Source: Posidoniimonas corsicana
Lineage (GTDB): Bacteria > Planctomycetota > Planctomycetia > Pirellulales > Lacipirellulaceae
Length of the DNA stretch: 64,000 nt
Direction of reading: 5' to 3'
Assembly: GCF_007859765.1 (NCBI RefSeq)
Contig: NZ_SIHJ01000002.1
Coordinates: 248,001-312,000, forward strand
Of the stretch, positions 8,447 through 15,891 are shown one piece after another. Every line of letters begins with the position of its first letter. Within the stretch, counting starts at the first letter, position 1. The notes below the pieces were generated by a model, which worked only from the letters and a program-made list of their open reading frames with translations, was not told where the DNA came from and did no database searches. Position numbers and translations under genes: made by a program.

Positions 8447-9145
8447 CTAGCTGCGTCGCCGGCACACCGCCAGTGCGGCGCCCGCGGCGGCGCCGAGCAG
8501 GCCGAGCGTGCCCGGCTCGGGAACCGGCACGTTGATGCCGGTCAGGGTCGTCTCGAAGAACTGGCCGCTGATGACGTTCTGCGCGACGATCCGCGCCGTG
8601 CCGATGGGTGCGAACTCAGTGGCGTCCGTCAGCACCGACATGAAGTAGCTTTCCTCCGGCGCGATCAGATCAAGCGGGTCGAAGGCAAACTGCAGGCTGT
8701 TGTTATCAAAGCTCCGCAGCGCCGCCGACGGCCCGACGTCTCCGAGGCCATCGGTGCGGTACTCGACATCCGTCAACACGTTGCCGTAGCCCGAAATGAA
8801 CAGCGCGCGGACCTCCATATCGGGCGCGAACGGCGCGCCGACAAGATCCCTCAGACGCGGGGCGAAGATCAACGTGCCGGTGTCATTCGATTCCACCACG
8901 CGGTCCTGCAGGTTGCCCGACAGCAGCACCTCGCCAAAGTTGCCGAGGATCTCAAACGGCACGAGCGGGTCGTCCTGCACGCCGCCCGCCAGCCGTGGGT
9001 CGGCGGCGGACGTGGTCCCGGTCAGGAAGTTGACCCCGCCGGCGGCCAGCGGCGCGGCGCCGGCGTGCGCCGCCAGCGTCAGCAACGTCAGGGTGACGCC
9101 GGCCACGGCTAGCACTCGTGGGGGCGCGGTTGCAGCAGTCTTCAT
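8447..9145 (-). CDS. PEP-CTERM sorting domain protein
   Basis: A 232-residue secreted protein. The N-terminus (from ATG 9145, preceded by GAGGTG) is a signal peptide ending around AAHAGA. The body is a beta-rich domain without a recognised family name. The C-terminus has the PEP-CTERM pattern: VPEPGT, a hydrophobic helix and a CRRR tail, the signal read by exosortase for anchoring or cleavage. A second PEP-CTERM gene lies at 40.5 kb. No exosortase gene is present in the window. Confidence 0.85.
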   Translation of the reverse strand: MKTAATAPPRVLAVAGVTLTLLTLAAHAGAAPLAAGGVNFLTGTTSAADPRLAGGVQDDPLVPFEILGNFGEVLLSGNLQDRVVESNDTGTLIFAPRLRDLVGAPFAPDMEVRALFISGYGNVLTDVEYRTDGLGDVGPSAALRSFDNNSLQFAFDPLDLIAPEESYFMSVLTDATEFAPIGTARIVAQNVISGQFFETTLTGINVPVPEPGTLGLLGAAAGAALAVCRRRS

Positions 9146-9303
9146 GGAGCACCTCGTTCTCGTCAGAGTTCCTGTTCCGCCCGCCGCGACGCGGCGTCGT
9201 GGTCGGGTCTCTGACAATCAACAGAACGAGTCGCGTGCCGCCACCTGGCGCAGGAATCCACCCGCTGGAGTTCTCACAGAAACCGCCGGCGCCGCAGATA
9301 ACG

Positions 9304-9822
9304 TCAGAAAGTGTCCCGGAGGACCCTGTGCAGCGACTCCTCGAAGGCGACCAGAACCACCCGCTGCAGCCGGCTGTCGCCGGCAAGAAACGCTTCAAGC
9401 GACTGCCGAGCAACCGCGGCGGCGCCTCGCCAGGGGTAGCCGTACACCCCACAGCTGATCGCGGGAAACGCGATGCTGACGAGGCCGTGGCCACGGGCCG
9501 TGGCGAGTGAGTTCTGATAGCAGCTTGCCAGCAGATCTGGCTCGCCCGACGCGCCGCCACGCCAGACAGGGCCAACCGTGTGGATCACATGCCGGGCGGG
9601 CAGGTCGAAGCCCGGTGTGATGCGGCATTCGCCGGTCGGGCAGCGGACGCCTGGAGCGACCTCCGGAACCTGCCGGCAGGCCTCCAGCAGTCGCGGTCCC
9701 GCCGCCTGGTGGATGGCGCCATCCACCCCACCGCCGCCCAGCATCCACTCGTTGGCCGCATTGACGACCACGTCGACGTGGAGCGTCGTGATATCGCCCT
9801 GAAGGATCTCGACACGCTGCAT
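9304..9822 (-). CDS. macro domain protein (ADP-ribose-binding/O-acetyl-ADP-ribose deacetylase type)
   Basis: A 172-residue protein consisting of a single macro domain. Diagnostic blocks are [17 protein letters not shown] (adenine-binding Asp and the Asn-Ala-Ala-Asn loop), the glycine run [19 protein letters not shown], and ISCGVYGYP near the distal ribose. This is the MacroD-type active-site arrangement, which removes ADP-ribose from proteins or hydrolyses O-acetyl-ADP-ribose. It is the last gene of a minus-strand block after rny and ymdB, 43 bp downstream of ymdB. Confidence 0.9.
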   Translation of the reverse strand: MQRVEILQGDITTLHVDVVVNAANEWMLGGGGVDGAIHQAAGPRLLEACRQVPEVAPGVRCPTGECRITPGFDLPARHVIHTVGPVWRGGASGEPDLLASCYQNSLATARGHGLVSIAFPAISCGVYGYPWRGAAAVARQSLEAFLAGDSRLQRVVLVAFEESLHRVLRDTF

Positions 9823-9865
9823 CGGAAAACCTTGGCGCCAACAGCCGCGGGGCTTCGCTCACCGG

Positions 9866-10684
9866 CTAGCCCGCGGGGTAATCCTTGGCGAGTTGCGCCG
9901 CCCGTTCTTCGTCAACGCACAACCGGCGGATCGCGACCGCGCGACCGCTGTCGGGATTCACCTCGACAACCGCCCCGTTGAGGCGGACATCGCCGGTCGC
10001 GACATCGAACGGCGAGGGGAGCCCGGTGAGCGTGGTCTCAAGCACGCGATCCACCCGGCGGCCGATGATGCTCTCGTGCGGGCCGGTCATGCCGACATCG
10101 CACTGAAACGCCGTGCCGCCCGGCAGCACCTGCTCGTCTGACGTGGCGACGTGCGTGTGGGTGCCCAGCACGGCGCTCACGCGACCGTCCAGGTAGCGTC
10201 CCATGACCTGCATCTCGCTGGTTGCCTCGGCGTGGAAGTCGACCAACCGCACCTTGACGTCCGAGGGCATCTGGGCGAGCGCGTCGTCCACGGCCCGCCA
10301 GGGCGTGTCGACCGGCTTCATGAACAGCTGGCCCAGCGCACAGCAAACGCCGACCGAGACGCCGCTCTTCGTCCTCACCACCGCCCATCGCCTGCCGATC
10401 GCCTCGGCGGGCAGGTTTACCGGACGGACGATGTTGTCCCGCGCTTCGAGGATCTTGTAGATCTGCTTGCGGCGGTACAGGTGGTCGCCCAAAGTGATCG
10501 CGTCCACGCCCGCGCCGATGATGTCCTTGTACAGCTCCGGCGTCAGGCCCGACCCGCCGGCCGCGTTCTCGGCGTTGGCGATCACCAGGTCGATCCGCTC
10601 CTCAGCCACCAGACCGCGCACCGCCTGCGAAACAATCGCCCGGCCGGGCTCGCCTACGATGTCGCCGATGAAGAGGAGGTTCAT
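9866..10684 (-). CDS. ymdB: YmdB-type metallophosphoesterase (TIGR00282 family)
   Basis: A 272-residue protein. Start ATG at 10684 gives MNLLFIGDIVGEPGR, the metal-binding beginning of the family. NAENAAGGSGL, TLGDHLYRRK, VDFHAEATSE and GTHTHVATSD match the dinuclear-metal phosphoesterase core. In Bacillus, this protein hydrolyses 2',3'-cAMP or cyclic nucleotides and affects biofilm and RNA turnover. It lies immediately downstream of rny, the same gene order as in Firmicutes. The 87-bp gap to rny contains a short inverted repeat. It is unrelated to the E. coli macro protein also called YmdB. Confidence 0.9.
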   Translation of the reverse strand: MNLLFIGDIVGEPGRAIVSQAVRGLVAEERIDLVIANAENAAGGSGLTPELYKDIIGAGVDAITLGDHLYRRKQIYKILEARDNIVRPVNLPAEAIGRRWAVVRTKSGVSVGVCCALGQLFMKPVDTPWRAVDDALAQMPSDVKVRLVDFHAEATSEMQVMGRYLDGRVSAVLGTHTHVATSDEQVLPGGTAFQCDVGMTGPHESIIGRRVDRVLETTLTGLPSPFDVATGDVRLNGAVVEVNPDSGRAVAIRRLCVDEERAAQLAKDYPAG

Positions 10685-10708
10685 GTCAATTGCGGACTGC
10701 AAATCTCG

Positions 10709-10752
10709 GATTGCGGATTCGCTGCGGCTCGGCCCAAAGCCAATCCGCAATC
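10709..10752. repeat. inverted repeat in the rny-ymdB gap
   Basis: A perfect 11-bp inverted repeat, GATTGCGGATT (10709-10719) and its complement (10742-10752), with a further attenuated copy of the same word (TTGCGGACTGCAAATC) at 10690-10705. The whole 87-bp spacer is made of variants of this word. Confidence 0.65.
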
Positions 10753-10771
10753 TGCAATCCTCGATGCGCGA

Positions 10772-12385
10772 TCACTTGGCTGTTTCAGAAAAGCGGCTCT
10801 CGCGGATCATTGTGACGCGGATCTCGCCGGGGTAGGTGAGCTGCTGCTCGAACGCGGCGGCGATGTCGCGGCAGATCTTGGCGGCAGACTCGTCGGTCGT
10901 CTGCTTGGTGTTGGCGATCACCCGGACCTCGCGGCCCGCCTGGATCGCGAACGCCTGGTGAACGCCCTCGAACCCGGTGGCGATGGTCTCGAGCTCCTGC
11001 ATCCGCTTGATGTAGCGGTCCAGGGTCTCGCGGCGGGCGCCGGGGCGGGACGCGCTGCAGGCGTCCGCCGCTGCGCAGATCACCGTGTACGGCATGTCGG
11101 CGCGGATGTCGTCGTGGTGGCCCAGCGCGGCGTGTACCACCACCTCGTTCTCGCCGTACCGCTTGAGCAGGTCGGCGCCGATCTTGGGGTGTCCCCCCTC
11201 GGTGTCGTGGTCGGCGGCCTTGCCGATGTCGTGCAGCAGGCCGGCGCGGCGGGCCAGGTCGCCGTCCAGGCCCATCTCCTCGGCGATCAGCCCGGAGATA
11301 AACGCCACCTCAATCGAGTGCCGCAGCACGTTCTGGCTGTAGCTGGTGCGGTACCGCAGACGCCCCAGCAGGTTGATCACCTTGGGGTGCAGGCCGGGGA
11401 CGTCGACCTCCTGCATCGCCTCCTCGCCATACACCTTGAGCTTGCCCTCGATCTCCTTCTCGGTCTCCGCGACCACCTCCTCGATGCGGCTGGGGTGGAT
11501 GCGTCCGTCGGTGATAAGATTCGCCAGGGAGATCCTCGCGATCTCGCGGCGGACCGGGTCGAACGCGCTGACAATCACCACGCCCGGCGTGTCGTCGATG
11601 ATCACGTCGACGCCGGTGGCCTTCTCGAACGAGCGGATGTTGCGGCCCTCGCGGCCGATGATGCGGCCCTTCATGTCGTCGTTGGGGATGTCGACCGTGT
11701 TGGTCGTGGCCTCGGCCGTGTGCGCTGCGGCGAAGCGCTGGATGCAGGTGATCAGCAGCTCCTTCGCCTTGGCGTCGCAGGCCTGCTCGATCGCCTTCTG
11801 CTGCTTGACGATCAGGGCCCCCTGCTCGTGCGCCAGCTCCTTGTCGAGCCGATCGAGCAGTTCGGTGCGGGCGTCGTCGGCGTTCAGGCCGCTCAGCCGG
11901 TGCAGCGTCTGACGCTCGACGTCCAGCAGGTCGTCCAGCTCCTTCTGCCGGCGGTTGACGTCCTCCATCTTCTCGGCCAGCCGGCGCTGGTTGCTCTCGA
12001 CCATCTTCTCCTGCTTGCCGAGCTGGTCGTCCCGCTGCTGCAGCGCGTCCTCGCGTTTGTCGAGCTGACGGTCGCGTTCGTGCAGTTCGTTGCGGAGCTT
12101 GTTTGCCTCCTCCTCAACGCGGGACTTCTCCTTGAGGGCGATCTCCTTGGCCTCGATCTCGGCCTCCTTGCGTCGGCCGGCGGCCTCGATCTCGGCCCGG
12201 TCGATGATCTGGCGGGCCTCCTTGTCGGCGTCGCGGCGGCGGAGGTGGTTGATCAGCTGCAGCAGGCCGAAGCCCATCACGGCGCCGAGCAGAGCGGCGC
12301 CCACCACCCACCCGACCTGCGTGGCGGTCAGCGCGAGTGGGAGCAGAGCGGGCTGCGTGGCGGAAGAGTATATCGTGAGGTCCAT
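10772..12385 (-). CDS. rny: ribonuclease Y
   Basis: A 537-residue protein, about the usual length (520). A transmembrane helix at about residues 22-44 is followed by a long charged coiled coil (about 50-170). Then come a KH domain ([19 protein letters not shown], about 228-290) and an HD domain ([24 protein letters not shown]; about 350-445) that holds the metal ions. It is an endoribonuclease that starts mRNA decay at the membrane. The downstream neighbour is ymdB, then a macro-domain gene; all three are on the minus strand. Confidence 0.95.
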   Translation of the reverse strand: MDLTIYSSATQPALLPLALTATQVGWVVGAALLGAVMGFGLLQLINHLRRRDADKEARQIIDRAEIEAAGRRKEAEIEAKEIALKEKSRVEEEANKLRNELHERDRQLDKREDALQQRDDQLGKQEKMVESNQRRLAEKMEDVNRRQKELDDLLDVERQTLHRLSGLNADDARTELLDRLDKELAHEQGALIVKQQKAIEQACDAKAKELLITCIQRFAAAHTAEATTNTVDIPNDDMKGRIIGREGRNIRSFEKATGVDVIIDDTPGVVIVSAFDPVRREIARISLANLITDGRIHPSRIEEVVAETEKEIEGKLKVYGEEAMQEVDVPGLHPKVINLLGRLRYRTSYSQNVLRHSIEVAFISGLIAEEMGLDGDLARRAGLLHDIGKAADHDTEGGHPKIGADLLKRYGENEVVVHAALGHHDDIRADMPYTVICAAADACSASRPGARRETLDRYIKRMQELETIATGFEGVHQAFAIQAGREVRVIANTKQTTDESAAKICRDIAAAFEQQLTYPGEIRVTMIRESRFSETAK

Positions 12386-13224
12386 GTTTGCTTGTCTGAT
12401 TGAGCGGTGGCCAGGGGCTCCGCGTGGGGCTGGCTAGGACGCCGGCGCGTGCGGCCGGCCAGGCAGAGAGTGAGGCCGGCGCATGCCGGTCCGCCAGAGA
12501 AGAGGCCCCCGTCGATCCCGATTCCGGGCCAAGTGGCCACGGCTGGATCAACGGCAGGTGCTACGCCGCCCGGAGGCGCCCTGATAGACGATCGTCGGCG
12601 AGCGTCGCCCCGCCGAGGGGCGGCGCCGCTTTGGTCTGGTCTTGCCGCGCTGACCACTGGCGGCGCGACGCGTTCACGGCGGCCGGCGACTGACCGGGCG
12701 CCCGTGGGCGCCCGCCTTCCGCCGGCGAGCCATCAGGGAGAATCCGAGAGTTCCAAACCGGGGCCGAGTCGCGGAGGCGGAAACCGCCCGGACGCGGGGC
12801 CACTGGTCTGGTTGTTCCGAGCGGACAAAACCCCGCGTTCACGCCGGACGACGCCGACGGGGCCAGCATCAGCCGGAACACCGCCGCGAGGCACAGCCGG
12901 CCAAGCGACCGGAACACCGGCCCGCCGGGGGCGTTGGGGATCGTCGAAACACCCGGATGTGTCAACGTAGGAGCCTATTCTGCAAGCAAACTCTCTGCTC
13001 GGCGGCTGTACGACCACCGGCCCGCAACAGATATAATCTCTGAATAAGGTGGATATGAATCCGCAACGCGTCGCGGGCGGCGGACACGTCAAAGCCTGCC
13101 ATTTGAATCGTGGCAATGTACCCAAATCAAAGCTCAGCCGCAAGATACGTCGTTTTCCGGTCGGCTGCGCGACCCGCCGCCGCAGCCGCCTCTTGCCCCC
13201 GCCAACCCGGCAGACGGGGCTAGC
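12386..13224. other. long gene-free region between rny and tilS
   Basis: About 840 bp between divergent genes. Open frames present are composed of Arg/Pro/Ala with no motif. It contains a degenerate GGACAAAA word at 12822-12830 inside an 8-bp inverted repeat (12792-12799 / 12831-12838), and a TATAAT at 13032. I see no tRNA or known RNA in it. Confidence 0.5.
13032..13037 (+). promoter_or_regulatory. TATAAT -10-like hexamer upstream of tilS
   Basis: A perfect TATAAT in a locally A/T-rich stretch, about 190 bp before the tilS start. There is no clear -35 box. It could drive tilS or a leader RNA. Confidence 0.3.
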
Positions 13225-14211
13225 GTGTCGCCTTTCCTCGCCGCTCAGGTCGCCGACGACTGGCCGCCCGCCGCGTGGCGCGACACGCACGTGCTGGCCG
13301 CCGTATCGGGCGGCGCGGATAGCGTCGCGATGCTGCGGGCGTTGCACTTCTTGAAGCAACAATCTGGTGGCCGCGGCCAGCTGATGGTCGCCCACTTCGA
13401 CCACCGCCTCCGGGGCGGCGCGTCCACCGCCGACGCCGAATGGGTTGGCCGCCTCGCCGACTCGCTCAACCTCCCGTTCCACCTCGGCGAGGCCGCGGGG
13501 CAGTCGCTCGCCAGCGAGCAGCAGGCACGCGACGCCCGCTACCGGTGGCTCACCGACACCGCCCACCAGGTCGGCACCCGCTACGTCGCGACCGGCCACA
13601 CCGCCGACGACCAGACCGAAACCATCCTGCACCGCCTGCTCCGTGGGTCCGGATTGGCCGGGCTGGCCGGCATCCCCAGCAGCCGACCGCTGAGCGAGGT
13701 CTGCGAGGTCGTCCGCCCGCTGCTCTCCGTCTCTCGTGCCCAGGTCGAATCCTTCCTGGGCGACCTCGGACAAGACTTCTGCACTGACGCCACCAACGAA
13801 CACGCGGACTTCACCCGCAACCGCCTGCGGAACGAGGTGTTGCCGCTGCTCCGGGAGCAGTTTGGCCCCTCGGTCGACGACGCCATCCGCCGTGCCGGGG
13901 AGCAGGCGTCCGAGGCCCAGGCCATCGTGAGGTCACTGGCCGAAGACCTGGCGCTCGCGGCCGCGGAAGTCACGCGCGTCAACCGAATCGAACTCCAGCC
14001 CAGCCCATTCCACTGCCAGCCGCCGCTGATCGCCCGCGAGGCGTGCAAGCTCGCGTGGCGGGCGGCCGGTTGGCCGGAGCAGGCAATGGGCGCCGACGAG
14101 TGGCGGCGCCTGCTCGCGTTGCTCTCCACGCCCGACGCCGCGGCGATCCAGCTGCCGGGCGGAGTCGACGCCCGCTGGGTCGGCGACCGGGTCGAGCTGC
14201 GTCGCACTTAA
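13225..14211 (+). CDS. tilS: tRNA(Ile)-lysidine synthase
   Basis: A 328-residue protein from GTG 13225. The PP-loop ATPase signature SGGADS lies at residues 28-33, followed by VAHFDHRLR, EQQARDARYRW, and ATGHTADDQTETILHRLLRGSGLAGLAG. It converts cytidine-34 of tRNA-Ile(CAU) to lysidine. Length matches a form with an N-terminal catalytic domain and a short TilS substrate domain, without the long C-terminal domain of E. coli TilS (432). The 3' end overlaps by 4 bp with the end of the convergent beta-lactamase-fold gene. Confidence 0.93.
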   Translation: MSPFLAAQVADDWPPAAWRDTHVLAAVSGGADSVAMLRALHFLKQQSGGRGQLMVAHFDHRLRGGASTADAEWVGRLADSLNLPFHLGEAAGQSLASEQQARDARYRWLTDTAHQVGTRYVATGHTADDQTETILHRLLRGSGLAGLAGIPSSRPLSEVCEVVRPLLSVSRAQVESFLGDLGQDFCTDATNEHADFTRNRLRNEVLPLLREQFGPSVDDAIRRAGEQASEAQAIVRSLAEDLALAAAEVTRVNRIELQPSPFHCQPPLIAREACKLAWRAAGWPEQAMGADEWRRLLALLSTPDAAAIQLPGGVDARWVGDRVELRRT

Positions 14212-15380
14212 GGCTGACTGGTCTTGGACGCAGGCGCCAGCGACTGGCTCGCCTTGAGCACCTGCAGCGCAGCGTCCTCGGCGGCGCGGATGTCGCCGTC
14301 GTTGGCGGTGATCGCCACCACCATATTGTTCGTCGGAATGAACGCGACAAACGCGTACCACATGGTGTTCGAGCCGTTGTGCCAGCGGCAGGCCGGCACG
14401 CCGTCGGCCTCAGCCCGCGCCACCCAGCCGCACGCGTAGTCGTCCAGCGCCGGCTCGTGCAGCCTCCGGTACGTTTCGGCCGACAGCAGCTTGCCGCCCC
14501 CCTGCTCGCCCCGCAGGTGCTCGTTGGCGTAGCAGCACAGCTCGTCGAGCGTCATGCACGCGGTGCCGGCGGGTCCCATGATCGGCGTGTTGTCGGCGTC
14601 ATCCCCCATGGCGACTTTGAATCCCAGCCGGGTGACGTGCCCGCGCGGCTGGTCGTAGCCCTTGGCCGGGCTCTTGGGCGGCCCGAAACCCGCTTGGTCC
14701 AGCTTAAGCGGCGCGAACACCTCCTGCCGCACCAGGTCTTCCCAGGGCTTGCCGGTCGCTTGTTCGGCCATCACACCAGCGATTGTGTAGCCGACGTTGC
14801 TGTACGCGAACGCCTCGCCCGGCGGCGTCAGCGGTGGCTTGGCAATGACGCCCAGCACCGCCTCGCGCCGGGCGTCCACGCGGGGCTGGCCCTCCGCCGG
14901 GTTCTTGAGCTTAACCAGCATCGGAAAGTTGGCCGGGGCCCCGGCGGTGTGCGTCAGGAGCTGCGTGAGCGTCACGCCGCGCCAGTCGTCGTGGATTGGC
15001 TGTCCGGCCAGCGCGTCGCCGATGGTCGTGTCCCAGTCCAGCTTGCCGGCCTCGACCAGCCGGCCGATCAGGGTCGAAGTAATCGACTTGGTGATCGAGC
15101 CCAGGTGCCAGCGGTCGGAGGTGGTCACGAGGACGCCGCTACCCTGCTTCCGCTCGCCATCGGCCGCCTGATCCACCACTTTCCCATCAACCATCACCAT
15201 GGCTGCCAGGCCGACCAGCTTCTTCTCTTCCCTCAGCCGTTTCACCAACGGCGCCAGCCCAGCTTCGGCCACGGCTGCCGATTCGTCCTCCATTGCGCCG
15301 GCCGCCGCTGTCATCGATAGCACCGCCACGCCCGCGCAGAGGAGCTTGGTCAGTGCGGGTCTAAGCTGCACCCGCTTCAT
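14208..15380 (-). CDS. serine hydrolase of the beta-lactamase fold, secreted
   Basis: A 390-residue protein. A signal peptide is visible in the first 28 residues (LLCAGVAVLSMTAAAGA). Catalytic motifs of the class C beta-lactamase/esterase group: S95-I-T-K98, Y-S-N in AFAYSNVGY, and HNGS as the third box. The reaction (esterase, transpeptidase-like or peptidase) cannot be set from sequence. ATG at 15380 is the first codon after repeat element C, so the element forms its upstream region. Convergent with tilS. Confidence 0.85.
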   Translation of the reverse strand: MKRVQLRPALTKLLCAGVAVLSMTAAAGAMEDESAAVAEAGLAPLVKRLREEKKLVGLAAMVMVDGKVVDQAADGERKQGSGVLVTTSDRWHLGSITKSITSTLIGRLVEAGKLDWDTTIGDALAGQPIHDDWRGVTLTQLLTHTAGAPANFPMLVKLKNPAEGQPRVDARREAVLGVIAKPPLTPPGEAFAYSNVGYTIAGVMAEQATGKPWEDLVRQEVFAPLKLDQAGFGPPKSPAKGYDQPRGHVTRLGFKVAMGDDADNTPIMGPAGTACMTLDELCCYANEHLRGEQGGGKLLSAETYRRLHEPALDDYACGWVARAEADGVPACRWHNGSNTMWYAFVAFIPTNNMVVAITANDGDIRAAEDAALQVLKASQSLAPASKTSQP

Positions 15381-15828
15381 TGCCCAAGTTAAGCGATCAG
15401 CCGCGGAGTTTTGTCCCCTTAACGCATACTTCATCCTTAGGGACAAAAGTCGCCTCCCTTCCGAGGACTTTGATTCGCAAACACCTTCAGGCCAGAGACT
15501 TGCGACCAATTCACCATTCCTTAACAGGCTACTTTTGTCCATTTCGGACGCAAACAGGGGACAAAACTCTGGCCGGTCGCACGGATCAGCGGTGGCCCTA
15601 GCCCCAAGCGGAGCAGCTAGCGAGCGAACAGCTTCGGCCCGCAACGCTCCATTAGACCCCATCGGGTGGCTGGTTCCCACTGCTTTCTGGCACGCCGGTG
15701 GTTGCTAGTAACGGCCGAAGGCGTCTTGACCCCGCGGCCTGACGGGACCTAGTATCCGCCGCCTCTCTCTCGGGCGAGGGGAACCACCGACGCTGCGCGG
15801 CCGTACCGATCGACTGGAGACCACTACG
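15381..15828. other. intergenic region dominated by repeat element copy C
   Basis: About 450 bp between divergent genes. The left 190 bp are the paired-hairpin element (15406-15569). The remainder shows only ordinary G+C-rich sequence and the ribosome-binding-like GGAGA at 15816-15820. Confidence 0.5.
15406..15569. repeat. paired-hairpin intergenic element, copy C
   Basis: A 164-bp element bounded by a perfect 14-bp terminal inverted repeat, GAGTTTTGTCCCCT (15406-15419) and its complement (15556-15569). A second, internal 9-bp inverted pair GGACAAAAG (15441-15449) and CTTTTGTCC (15532-15540) lies inside it. Each end can therefore fold into its own hairpin with TTTTGTCC/GGACAAAA arms, as in the copies at 3.7 and 26.6 kb. 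Located directly upstream of the minus-strand serine hydrolase gene. Confidence 0.75.
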
Positions 15829-15891
15829 ATTTTCCGCCGGACCTTCCGACTCTGCTGGGGCTGCGTAAAGTGGGGCGCTGGGATTGCGCTC

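Noticed and set aside
10151-12403. 750-codon open frame opposite rny
   Set aside because: Antisense to RNase Y and YmdB, with no domain and a composition typical of antisense frames (VDVV/RDDV-like).
12561-12965. Possible gene on the minus strand upstream of rny
   Set aside because: The translation is Pro/Arg/Ala-rich without hydrophobic core or motif, and part of it covers the degenerate GGACAAAA inverted repeat. Treated as non-coding.
15406-15569. Intrinsic terminator for the neighbouring genes
   Set aside because: The hairpin arms are A/T-rich and widely separated, there is no T-tract, and the genes on both sides start rather than end here.
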